Shown one piece after another: positions 11,732 to 33,300 of a DNA stretch of 64,000 bases. The position numbers and the translations under genes were made by a program. The notes beneath the pieces are model-generated. The model was not told where the DNA came from. It ran no database searches and was given only the letters and a program-made list of their open reading frames with translations. The stretch covers positions 18,902,488-18,966,487 of the forward strand of contig NC_044568.1 of assembly GCF_007565055.1 (NCBI RefSeq), in the 5' to 3' direction. Positions within the stretch are counted from its first letter, which is position 1, and the number at the start of each line of letters is the position of its first letter. The DNA is from Rhinopithecus roxellana (Eukaryota > Chordata > Mammalia > Primates > Cercopithecidae).

Positions 11732-12960
11732 TTCTCATGAGAAGAGCTTTAATCCTAGTCTGAAAATAATCCTCACTACCTTAAATTCACACCAAAGTGT
11801 CCAGAGAGACAGCACCTTAACTGTCACCCCAGGAACGTACCTGCTTCGCCGAATCCTTCCCGCGAGCCGGTCAGTGTTCCTGCGTCCTGAGTTCCAGCCT
11901 CAGGCTGGAAACAGACCTTTCCAGAGGAGGCTGGGAAGGAGCATAACCAACCCTGGAGGGCTGGGAATTCCGGCAAGAGGTGACATGGAGGCAGGAGGCG
12001 GAGCTGGAGCCTCCCCACGGTGCAGACCCCCATCCTGGGGTGCAGGCAGACCCCCAAGCTCCACCCCTCTGGGCCCTCTCTCTCTGGGAAGCCCCTCGAA
12101 CTCCGTGGACTGTGAGGATGTGGGAAGCGTGCCTGGGAGCGACAGGGCTGGCTCCGTGGCTGGAGCTGAGGGGAGGGACGCAACCCCTCCCAGTCCACAT
12201 CCACATCCACAGTGACGCTTCACACCCAAAAAGTAATAATGAAGACCTATCAGGATGGTGGCACCTTAATTACTACTGGAATTTAAAACCGTGGACCTAC
12301 CACGTAATAGCCACTGTGAAAGGATGTGGGGAGTGCTTGGAGCTTTTTTTTTTTTTTTTTTTTGACACAGAGTTTCGCTCTTGTTGCCCAGGCTGCAGTG
12401 GGGCTATCTCGTAATAAAAAGGGAAAAAGCTAACTTCCCAGTGGAGAAGCCTGAGGATGCCACTGCACCCAGGCTTTTGGGTGAAGGTCACAAATTCACC
12501 AGTGCTAAGACACAGGGACGCCACACCCCTGCCACCGAGAAGTCATGAAGACTCCCCACATCGTGGGAAAACCGCACCCCCAGCAGAGGAGCATTCTGCA
12601 AAATAGCAGCCAGCAGGTTTCAAACCATTCAGGTCATGAAAGAAAACCGAGGAACTGTTCCAGATTGGAGGTGGCAGCACCAGGACGTGCAGCGGGGACG
12701 TCAGACCAGAGACTGTCAGGAGCACCACGGTGCCCAGCAAGCGTCCCGGTTTGGCTGAGGTGCACAAAGACCATGTTATGCAAGTTTTAAATGATTTCAA
12801 AGTAAGAACCTAACACGGGAGATCCTGTCGGTTTGGACGGGGTCTGAGAATGAGCACTGCCGTCTGCCCAGCCCCCCGCAGTGAACACTCCAGGAGCCCG
12901 TCCTCAGTTGTGGGGAGATGGCTGCATCCAGAGGCTCACCCAAGGCTCCAAAGCAAAGCT
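11732..12960. other. Intergenic sequence between DPEP1 and CHMP1A
   Basis: No gene was recognised. Apart from an antisense Alu fragment near 12344-12404 it looks like unique or very old sequence with only short chance frames. Confidence 0.5.
12344..12404 (-). mobile_element. Alu 3' fragment
   Basis: A T run then GACACAGAGTTTCGCTCTTG; only the last 60 or so bases of an Alu remain. Confidence 0.8.
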
Positions 12961-12964
12961 TGAG

Positions 12965-14510
12965 AAAGTTTCCAGGGATCCATTTGTTTATTTACAACAG
13001 CATTCTAGGAAAAAGGTGAACAGGCCCCTCCCCCCAGTGCCCAAGGGGACAGGACTGAGGCAGCCCCTACCCTGCCCATGGCTCTGCAGAGCTCTGCACC
13101 CTCCCCAAGGCTGTTACCCACGATGGATAGGACGTTCTCTCAACACCAGGGTTGATTTTGGGGAGGCTGGAGGGAACCACATCCAGGACCTACCAACACC
13201 AGCCCCTCCCTGGGGGGGCTCCCAAGTTCTGAAAAAAAAAAACCAAACGCAGTGAGCCAAAGTCGAGGTCTTCACATTCCTGCACGTTAACAGCCACGAC
13301 ACCGCTGCGGCCTCAGCATGGGCTGCGAGGGATGGGCAGGACTGAGGGGGGCGGGGACCCACACTCCCTGCCAGCCGCCCACCACCTGCCTTTTCTACTT
13401 TGGCAAAAAAACACAAAAAAACAGAAAATCCTGGAAGCCTAAAGACAATGAAGTAAACTCTAGGAAATGGAAAAGACAGCAGGCCCAAGGCCTCTCCGCC
13501 TCCCGGCAAGTCCTTCCCAAGAGCTGCTGGCAGCTCTCCAGGGCCACAGTGGCAGGTTTTCCCAAAGGAGCCCCAACCCCAGCCCCGCTAAAGACGGCTC
13601 TCCTGAGCGCCCTTCACCAGCTGCTGTGGCTTCCAAGCTGGGAAGGCACCCAGTCGTTTACAGACGGTAGAGGTGACACAGGCAGCATCGTCCGAAGCGA
13701 GGCCCCAGGGAAAGGTCCTCTGGGAGAACCAGGCTGCTCACTGGGAGGAGCCACAGACACATCCTCTCAGACTGCACCAGCCAGCGGAGGGGCTCTGCCG
13801 AGGAGACAGACAGCACAGCCCACGTGGCCAAAGGCACCTCCAGAGGCAGCAGCTGAGTGAGGATGAAGATGGCAGGGTGGGCACACTTGGATGTGGATCT
13901 GGGTGACAATTCTGTCCCCATGGACTGGGCAGCTTTAGGAACTGAGGGAGCGCAGGAGGCCAGGGGGCTCAGCCAGCTGGTAGGGGCAGCCGAGACCCCA
14001 CTCCTGGAATGATGGAGGAGGAGGGTGTCATTGTAAATGCCACCAGGACGGCACCGGGTGGCACCTGACATCCCCCAGCACACACAGGCCTGTGGTACCT
14101 CCTGCCCGCTGAGGGGGTGTGGAGAGGCCTCAGGGAGTTGCTTGGCAACAGGGTAGCCCTGACCCCCTCTGGCTGATGAGGAAGCAGCATGTCTGCTGCC
14201 CCAGAGTCTGAAGGCCCCTACAGTGCTGGGTAAAAGTCCACAGGGCCCCTCCGGCCTCCCTGCTGTGGGCCCAGAGTCACAGAAATCACCCCCACAAATT
14301 TGCAGAAACTCAACACCAGGACGCAGACCCACCGCCCAACCTAAAAGAACAGGAACACCCTGAGGCCATGCAGGCCTGGCAAGTGAGAGACACAGAGTGG
14401 CTGCCGGTCACAGCTCCGCAGGGCCAGCACAAAGGCAAGACGCGGTGGGGAGAGGACAGGAACCTTCCAGCACACCATGGGGCGGAGGTGGTGCACTGCG
14501 GCGGGCACGG
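12965..14510 (-). other. CHMP1A: CHMP1A 3' UTR with AATAAA
   Basis: The minus strand runs from the TAG at 14511-14513 through about 1.5 kb without introns to AATAAA (plus-strand TTTATT at 12987-12992). Cleavage is expected near 12965-12975. The length agrees with the long 3' UTR known for human CHMP1A. Confidence 0.7.
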
Positions 14511-24025
<9,515 letters not shown>

Positions 24026-24136
24026 GGCCACAATGACAGGAGCAGCACTCGGAGAGGGAGAAGGGACGCCGACTCCGGGCGGCCTCAGCCTCAGGTCCCG
24101 GCAGCGATCGAACCGACCAAGCTGCACCCGGCGGGG

Positions 24137-24164
24137 ACTTCCGGGGTCACCGCCCCGCTTCCGG
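24137..24164 (-). promoter_or_regulatory. Two ETS-type sites
   Basis: ACTTCCGG at 24137-24144 and GCTTCCGG at 24157-24164 are reverse complements of the CCGGAAGT/C core bound by GABPA and ELK factors. Their spacing is 20 bases. They are typical of bidirectional CpG promoters. Confidence 0.6.
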
Positions 24165-24177
24165 TCGCATGGGCTGC

Positions 24178-24187
24178 TCTCGCGAGA
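24178..24187. promoter_or_regulatory. TCTCGCGAGA palindrome (CGCG box)
   Basis: The exact ten-base palindrome lies between the two genes. This element is reported as a target of BANP and, when methylated, ZBTB33, in CpG-island promoters. A weaker partner, TCCCGCGAGA, follows about 14 bases later at 24201-24210. Confidence 0.7.
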
Positions 24188-24238
24188 GGATGGGGGCCGG
24201 TCCCGCGAGAGGAGCAGGGCGGGGCTGCGCGGCGCGCC

Positions 24239-24252
24239 GTCGCCATGGTGAC
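24239..24252. promoter_or_regulatory. RFX-like X-box
   Basis: GTCGCCATGGTGAC is a near-palindrome that fits the RFX dimer consensus GTNRCC-N2-RGYAAC with one mismatch. It lies about 100 bases before the SPATA33 start codon. RFX2 drives many spermatid genes, so the site would suit SPATA33. Binding is inferred. Confidence 0.45.
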
Positions 24253-24354
24253 GCGCGCCGCGGCCGCGAGGACCTTTTGTCGGTCGTTCCGGGCTGCGCG
24301 GCCGCGGAGGTGCGGGGACCCGGGCTTGCCCCGGCGGGGGCGGTGGGCTCACCT

Positions 24355-27300
24355 ATGGGCCTTTCCAAAAGCAAACAGAAACCCAGGAAAGGTAAAGGGG
24401 GCGCAGGCGCTGGGCTCCCCGCGTCTCCGCCCCTCGGCGCGGGCCCAGGGCGGGGCTGGGCGGGGCGGCGCGAGCGCAGGCGCCGACCTCGGCCCGGGGC
24501 GAACCGTTCCTGCCACCGAGTCCGCCACGGACGGTGCCTTAAGTATCTTCCCGCCTGAGGCAGTTACGGAAACGGAGAGACTCGAGACTTTGAAGCCAGC
24601 TTATTCTAGACCCAAGCAGGCGACTGAAGACGGTGGGACCCACTGCCCTGGATTCGGTAAGTCCCGGGTCTAACGGATGATCCATATATTTCAGGTGAGG
24701 AGCAAAAGAAGGGATCCACCTATTCGGTTCCAAAACCTAAGGATAAGTTGATGGAGAAGCATTCCCAGGAACCCAGGCAGGCAGACAGGGAGTCGGAGAA
24801 GCCTGTGGACAGCCTCCACCCGGGGGCCGGGACAGCCAAGCACCTGTTGCCGGCAGCTTCGCTGGAAGGTAGGAGACGGCGGGAGGGAGCGAAGCGAGTT
24901 CAGCGGCTTGGAGGATCTGGGGCTGGGGTGAGAAGCCTACTTCTGAGACCTTACCGGATGGACACTAGTGGCAGGCACGCGCCCTCAAGTTGAAACTGGT
25001 TTGTTTTAGGAACTTTATGTAGGAGGTAAATATCCAGAATTCTTGGTTGAAAACATAAGTTTAATGAAAATATAGGTCAGTTCCCGAGTGTAAGTATGTA
25101 CCAGGTGGTCGAGGGGCTGAAGCAGTGTGCGTGTGTCTCACCTGAGGTTCTCCTGGAGGGCTGAGTATCTTGGTGCCACCGAGAGTCCCTCAGCGTCCGC
25201 ACACTGGAACAGAGCCTTGGGAGGCCGTCCCAGGCTGGAGTGTAGCTCTCCGAGGGCTGCTGGCGCAAGCACATTGTGGAGGGTGACAGAGGAGTAGAAC
25301 CTGGGTGCGACAAAGGCGTCTTTTATAACAGCCTAGTGTGACCAGACCTTTGGGTGTGTGTGGGGAAAATGAGGCCCTAACAGTAGGAAGAAGCTAGAAT
25401 ACAAAGTTTTCTATCAGTTTTACCACGTGGAGCTGGAAGTGTTAAATAGTTTAAACAACGGAGTTTAAACAATGCTGCCTGGCGCAGTGGTTCACACCTG
25501 TCGTGCCAGCTACTTGGCGGACCGAGGCAGGAGGATCTTTTGAGGCCAGAAGTTCAAGACCAGCTTGGGCAACATAGTGAGACCCTGTCTCTACAAAAAA
25601 CAAATATTTAAAAATAAAAAATGAGGGCGGCATGATGGGGTCTGTGCCTACCAACAGGGAAGCAAGTTCCCAGGGGAGGTGGCTCCATCAGAGACCCATT
25701 GCTGTTGGCCCAGTGGGAGCCAGCGAGGCCTTGCAGTACGAATTTCAGAAAGGTCAAGCAGGCAGAACCCGCAGAGCCTGTCATCTGAGGAGATTGGGGG
25801 CCTATGCCAGGAGGAAGTGTTTCAGTTTCATCACAAGGATGAACCACTCAGCTGGGCACGGTGGCTCACGCCTGTAATCCCAGCACTTTGGGAGACCAAG
25901 GTGGGTGGATCACTTAAGGTCAGGAGTTCAAGACCAGCCTGGCCAACATGGTGAAACCCCATCTCTACTAAAAATACAAAAATTAGCTGGGCATGGTGGC
26001 ATCTGCCTGTAATCCCAGCTACTCAGGAGGCTGAGGCAGGAGAATTGCTTGAACCGGGACCTGGGAGGCGGAGGTAGCAGTGAGCGAGATCACGCCACTG
26101 TACTCCAGCCTGGGCTATAGAGTGAGACTGTCTCAAAAAAAAAAAAAAAAAAAAAAAAGAATGAACCACTCGGGTCAGACAAGAAAGAGTGTCGGGAATG
26201 ACTGGCCTGCTAGGCAGAGGAGCTGGGTCTGGACTGGTTCAGATAGGCTTGTGGGATCAAGGGCTGGAAGTAGGAGGCTCTGGGCCTTGGACTTGGAAGA
26301 AAGGCCTGGATTTGAATTCCCAACTTTGGAACCCCTCACTAGAGGATAGAAGTCTGCAGGAATAGCATCACCTTAGGGTGGCGGTTTGGAAAATGCTACC
26401 TGTCAGGGTGCTTTTAGCTGAAAGTTACAGAAAAGCTAAGTAAACACAGTTTTAACACAGGGATTTAATGTCTCACAAATGAAGGGTCAGAGGCAGGGCT
26501 TCCAGGTTGGCTTGTTAGCACATCCGTGACATCAAGGGCTTTGCATGTCTCTTCTGACCACTCTCAGTGTCCACAGCCCCCAATGAGTGTACAGCCCCCA
26601 CACGCAGGCAGGACTGCGTCTACTTCAAAGGCGTTGCTCCTTGCTTTATATTAGCAAGGAAACCTTTCCCAGGAAGGCTTCGCCTGCCCAGCCTCTCTAG
26701 GACACACTCAACAGTGCAGATTCCCCAGGGGCTGGAGTGAGCTGTGAAGCACAGCAGTGGGCAGGACCTCTACCAGCCACGGAAGTGGGGGAAGGAGGAC
26801 CGCCTGTTGGAAAGGCCCCAGCAGTGTCTGTCACACCAGAGGGTGTGGGAGGAAGGTGGACGTGAAGGGAAAACAACAGAGCAAGAGTGAGGACAGAGTT
26901 CAGGAGAGAAGATGAAGTGTACACGCTCTCCACGCAGTGATGGGCTGCGCGACAGTGAGGAGCAGGCTGCTGACTCCTTTGCCACACCGTGAAGGATCCT
27001 GAAGGTGGGACGCTAAGTGAGAAAAGCCAGAGGAAAGACCACTCATACTACAATTCCCTTTACATGAAATGTCCAGAAAAGACGAACACATTGCAGAGAG
27101 AAGCAGATGAGTGGTTGCTGGGCAGGAATGGGAGTCGACCACAGCTGAACACAAGGGGCCTTTTGGGGGGTCACGGAAGTGGTTTAACCTGAATCTGAGC
27201 CTGGGAGGCAGTGCAGTTAGCAGTCCTGGTCCCTAAGCCCTTCCTATCCAGGAGCCAGACTTGTGAGTGAACAAGCCGTCAGTGATTCCAGGCTCTGGCT

Positions 27301-30300
27301 GGATCCTGGAGTCGTCTCAGCTTGGGACGTGCACCTCACGGGGAGCCAGCATCAGTGTGCAGCCCCAAGAGCCGCCCTGGACGTCTCAGTGAGTCTTTAG
27401 ATGCCTGCAGCTGCCTGGGCAACCACAGGTGATACCTGTCCTGAACCCATAAAATCCAGAGAAAAGCAAGTAGTTGTTTTAAGCTGCTGAGACTTGGGGT
27501 AAATTACTATGGAGCAGTAGTGACCAGAACAGAAGGGCCATGATGGGGAGACAGTTTGGCCATGAGTTAATCACTGTGGCAGCTGTTGGGATATTGTTAT
27601 GGCTTGGCTGTGTCCTCACCCAAATCTCATTTTGAATTCCCACATGTGGGAAGAACTGGGTGGGAAGGGATTGGATCATGGGGGCAGGTCTTTCCCATGC
27701 TGTTTTCGTGATAGTGAGTGAGTCTCACGAGATTCGATGGTTTTAAAACGGGAGTTTCCTGCATAAGCGCGCTCTCTGCCTGCTGCCATCCGTGTAAGAC
27801 GTGACTTGCCCCTTCTTGCCTTCTGCTGTGATTGTGAGGCCTCCCCAGCCATGTGGAACTGTAAGTCCATTAAACCTTTTTCCTGAATAAATTATTCAGT
27901 CTCTGGTATGTCTTTATTAGCAGCATGAAAACGGACCAATACAGATATATTATATTGTTATCATGACTAATGCTGTATATGCTTAAATTTTTGCATTACA
28001 AAATTCACAGACATACAAACAGAGGTCTAACACATCACAGATTTATAGTCAGCTTATTCCACAGTGTTGGAAATTCTACCACAAATAAAGAACTTGGGAA
28101 AAAAGGAAGGAAATGTTAGAAGGAAACCTGAGAGACCTAGAACCTGGGCTCAGTCACTCCTGAGACAGTCGGATTGGGTATTTGGGGATGAGTCAGTGCG
28201 AATTTGCTTCGATGTGGCAATGCTATTGTAGTTATGCTAAAACAATCCTTATCTGATAAGGAGGTATACTGCAACATTTATGGGTAAAATCATGTCTGAA
28301 ATTACTTAAAGATGCTCAGGACGCTGGGCGCGGTGGCTCATGCTGTAACCCTAGCACTGTGGGAGGCCGAGGAGGGTGGATCACTTGAGGTCAGGAGTTT
28401 GCCACCAGCCTGGCCAATATGGCAAAACCCCGTCTCTACAAAAAATACAAAAAAATTAGCTGGGCATGGTGGTGTGCACCTGTAATTTCAGCTAGTTTGG
28501 AGGCTGAGGCAGGAGAATCACTTGAACCCAGGAGGCAGAGGTTGCAGTGAGCCAAGATCATCCCTGGGCAATGGAGCGAGACTCCATCTCAAAAAAAAAA
28601 AGACAGGAAAAAAATGAAGAAAGAAGAAGACAAGAAAATACTGACTGAGGCTGAGCGCTCGTTAGGTGCAATAGAAAATGCTCTATTTTCTTGCGTGTTT
28701 GGACACTTTTTTCTTTTTTTTTTTGAGATGGAGTTTTACTCTTGTTGCCTAGGCTGGAGTGCAGTGGCGCGATCTCGGCTCTCAGCTCACTGTAGCCTCT
28801 GCCTCCCAAGTTCAAGAGATTCTCCTGCCTCAGCCTCCCCAAGTACCTGGGATTGCAGGCGCCCGCCACCATCCCCAGCTACATTTTTTTTTGTATTTTT
28901 AGTAGAGATGGGCTTTCGTCACATTGGCCAGGCTGGCCTTAAACTCTTGCCTTCAGCTGATCCACCTGCCTCAGCCTCCCAAAGTGCTGGGATCACAGGC
29001 GTGGGCCGCCGCGTCCGGCTCGTTTAAACGCTTTCGCAGCTTTGTTTGTTTGTTTGTTTGTTTTGAGACTTTTGCCTCCCGGTTCAAGCAATTCTTCTAC
29101 CTCAGCTTAAGGCACCTGCCACCACGGCTGGCTCATTTTTGTATTTTCAGTAGAGATGGGGTTTCACCATATTGGACAGGCTGGTCTCAAACTCCTGACC
29201 TTGTTATCCGCCCGCCTCGGCCACCCAAAGTGCCAGTATTACAGGTGTGAGCCACTGCGCCCAGCATGTAACATTTTTATGAAGGTAGAGTATGCTTAAT
29301 TGCAAGAAAATTTTGAATAAGAAGAGAAATGGAACACTTCTATGAGCTATTAAAAAATATGCTGGGCCGGGCGCGGTGGCTCAAGCCTGCAATCCCAGCA
29401 CTTTGGGAGGCCGAGACAGGTGGATCACGAGGTCAGGAGATTGAGACCATCCTGGCTAACCCGGTGAAACCCCGTCTCTACTAAAAAATACAAAAAACTA
29501 GCCGGGCGAGGTGGCGGGCACCTGTAGTCCCAGCTACTCGGGAGGCTGAGGCAGGAGAATGGCGTAAACCCGGGAGGCAGAGCTTGCAGTGAGCCAAGAT
29601 CTGGCCACTGCACTCCAGCCTGGGCGACAGAGCGAGACTCCGTCTCAAAAAAAAAAAAAAAATCATGCTGTAGCCGGGCGTGGTGGCTCATGCCTGTAAT
29701 CCCAGCACTTTGGGAGGCCGAGGCAGGCGGATCACAAGGTCAGGAGATCGAGACCACAGTGAAACCCCGTCTCTACTAAAGAAAAAATACAAAAAATTAG
29801 CCAGGCGCGGTGGCGGGTGCCTTTAGTCCCAGCTAATCGGAACGCTGAGGCAGGAGAATGGCGGGAACCCAGGAGGGGGAGCTTGCAGTGAGCCGAGATC
29901 GTGCCACTGCACTCCAGCCTGGGCCACAGAGCAAGACTCCGTCTCAAAAAAAAAAAAAAAAAAAAAAAGGCCGGGCGCAGTGGCTCAAGTCTGTAATCCC
30001 AGCACTTTGGGAGGCCGAGACGGGCGGATCACGAGGTCGGGAGATTGAGACCATCCTGGCTAACACGCTGAAACCCCGTCTCTACTAAAAAATACAAAAA
30101 ACTAGCCGGGCGAGGTGGCGGGCGCCTGTAGTCCCAGCTACTCGGGAGGCTGAGGCAGGAGAATGGCATAAACCCGGAAGGCGGAGCTGGCAGTGAGCTG
30201 AGATCCGGCCACTGCACTCCAGCCTGGGCGACAGAGCGAGACTCCGTCCCAAAAAAAAAAAAAAAACATGCTGAGTGAAAAAAGCCAGTCGCAGAAGGTC

Positions 30301-33300
30301 ACGTGCTGTATGATTCCATTTCTTTTTTTTTTTTTTTTTTTTGAGACAGAGCCTTGCTCTGTCGCTCAGGCTGGAGTGAGTGGCGCCATCTCGGCTCACT
30401 GCAAGCTCCGCCTCCCGGGTTCATGCCCTTCTCCTGCCTCAGCCTCCTGAGTAGCTGGGACTACAGGCGCCTGCCATCACACCTGGCTTACTTTTTTTGT
30501 ATTTTTAGTAGAGACAGGGTTTCACCGTGTTAGCCAGGATGGTCTTGATCTCCTGACCTCGTGATCCTCCTGCCTCGGCCTCTCAAAGTCCTGGGATTAC
30601 AGGCGTGAACCACCGCGCCCGGCCCAAAACAAAAATTTTAAATGAGGTGGGAGGATCACTTGAGTCTGGGTGGTTGGGGCTTTGTTGAGTCTTGGTCATG
30701 CCACCACCTGCTGCTGTCACGGGAGCCTTAGGGTGTCATTTTGCTAGCCAGAAACCTCTGTGACTGCAGCGCTTCTGCCTGGGTTTTGCTCACACCTGCT
30801 GGGCTTGTACTGTCCACTCAGGCAGCAGACTGCACTCGGTTCACACTCCTAGTCCAGATCCCACACCTGCAAATGGCGAGCTAGGTAGACAATAGTGAGT
30901 GGTGTGTGGGGGAGCAAGTGTGGGGTCCGGCCGCTGCGCACAGCCAGGCAGGGGCCTGGGTTGGGCAGCTGCAGGTGCTAGCACAGGTGCTGGCTCTGTG
31001 CGAGGCTGTAGCTGGACCAGATGTACCACATGTGGCTTCTGCTGTGGGCGCCTTCATCTGGATGAGGGGAATGCAGTGGCACCCAGGAGATTGGAGATGC
31101 CAGGAACGACAGAGCCCCAAAGAGGGTGTCACAGCCCTGACCTGGGCTCCCCATAGGGCCACAACTGTTATCTCTTTGTCACCTGCCGCGTGGTAAGCCA
31201 GGGGCAGGTGGGTGCATTTCAGCCCCATTTATTAGCAGCTCTTTGAGTCTCGCGATTTGGTGGGTCCCACGTTTTTTGTCCTGCCTCCAGGGCGAATGAG
31301 ATATGCAGACAATTGGAGGGTGAGCAAGACAGACAGGAGCTTCATTGAGCGACAGAACAGTTCTCAGGAGACGCAGAGTGCGTAGCTCCTTCCCCCACAG
31401 CTGGTCGTTCTGATGTCTGTCTGTGAGTCTGCCTGAGTCCAGGGTTTTTATGGGCTTCAGAAGGGGGGAAGTGCTGACTGGTCCATGGGCAGCCATGGAT
31501 AGGCCAGCAAAAGCACTGTAAGTTCTCACTCTGGGCCACAGACTCCACCCAGAACTGAAAGTCCAGCCCCCAGGCTTCAGGCCATCCCTGGCTTGAAGGT
31601 GGGGCTTCACTGGGGCCCTGCTCCTTTCTGCCCAAGAGCCTTTCTGCCTCCTGCTGCCATTAATCATGTTGTCCATGGTGTCCAGGCTGTTCATGCTGAG
31701 GGATGCCTGCAGGCTCAGGCTGAACTGCCTTCAGGTCTCCCTCACCTTTCTCCCCATGCTCGTCAAGACCTGAAGTCTGGAGGGGGATCCAGATGGCGGG
31801 GGCTGGCTTGTCAGCATTGCCTTGAGTGCATGTACACCTGGCCAGGTCATGACAGTGCCTGGGCTTGGCCTCAACTTTGCTCTGAAATTGGAGTGGGCAG
31901 TGGAAGTGGGGAGAGGCCAGACAGTGGGAGCAGGTACTTCTGAGCCTGCAGGGGTTGGGGGTGCTTCCTTGGCCCTGAGAGCACAGGGATGCCCAGGGCC
32001 ATAGCTGTGGCTGGGTTGGGCCCCTGCCGCATCAGCTCAGGAGGGGGGAGGCTCCTGCCTGTTCCTGTCTCCCGTGGGATCTGTGGAGCACGCAGCCCTG
32101 GCCACGCCTTGTTTGCTGCAGCTGGTGCCTTTGCAGTGGCTGCTCCAGGTGGGCTGCCCCTGCCCTCACTGCCTGGGTCACCGGAGTGAGACCCTGACCC
32201 CCCCCCCCAAAAAAGAGAAAAAGTGGAAAATAGGCAAATGTTTTTATAAGTTTGGAATAGGGAACACCTTTCTAAGTTCATAGTCTCTTTGTGGAAATGT
32301 AAGTTGACGTAGTCTCTATAGAAAAGTTTGACAGTATTTACCAAAATTTGAAGTGAATTATACCCATTTATCCAGAAGTTCTAGTAATTTACCAATAGAT
32401 AAACCCTCCAAAGAGTGTGAACACATAAATGCAAGAATGTTCACTGTCGCACTGTCTGAAAAAGATAAAAATTGGAAATAGGCTGGGCGCAGTGGCTCAC
32501 ACCTGTCATCTCAGCACTTTGGAAACTGAGGCAGGAGGATCCCTTAAGTCCAAAAGTTTGAGACCAGCCTTGGCAACACAAGGTGACCTCATCTCTACTG
32601 AAAAGAAAAAAAAGTGAGCCAGGTATGGTGTTGTGGGAATAATATGGTCCCATAGGTGAGATCTGTGGTCCCAGCTACTCAGGAGGCTGAGGTAGGAGGA
32701 TCACTTGGGCCTGGGAGGTCAAGACTGTAGTTTGCTATGATCACATCTACAAATAGCCACTGCACTCCTTCCTGGGCTACAGAGTGAGACCCTGTCTCTA
32801 AAAATGGAAGAAAAGGGCCAGCACAGTTTCTCATGGCTGCTGTAATCCCAGCACTTTGGGAGGGTGAGGTGGGAGAATAACTTGAGCCTGAGAGTTTGGG
32901 CAACATGGCAAAACCCTGAATCTACAAAAAAATTTAAAATTAGCTGGGTGTGGTGTTGCATGCTGGTAGTCCCAGCTACTTGGAAAGCTGAAGTGGGAGG
33001 ATCATTTGAGCCCAGGAAGTTGAGGCTTTAGTGAGCCATGATCATGCCACTGCATTTCAGCCTGGGCCACAGACCAAGATCCTGTCTCAAAAAAAGAAAA
33101 AGGGACATCTCTCAGTGCTTAATGCAGCTGTGGGTCATTCGGCAGCTGACACAGATGAGGCTTTGTAAGACAGAACCACAGGCAAAGGGAGAGGCCGAGG
33201 CCTGAATACCCCATCTGACGAGCCTTGGGCAGGCAACTTGGCCTCTCCACCTTCCCCATCTGGTTAGCCTTGGGCAGGCAAGTTGGCCTCTGTGGCTCCC

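Noticed and set aside
24169..24558. 129-residue frame starting upstream of SPATA33
   Set aside because: It reads a different frame across the promoter and exon 1; the recognised SPATA33 protein starts at 24355.
28614..30450. Many 60-140 residue frames such as SPRLECSGAISAHC
   Set aside because: These are standard translations of antisense Alu elements; the same applies to similar frames across the window.
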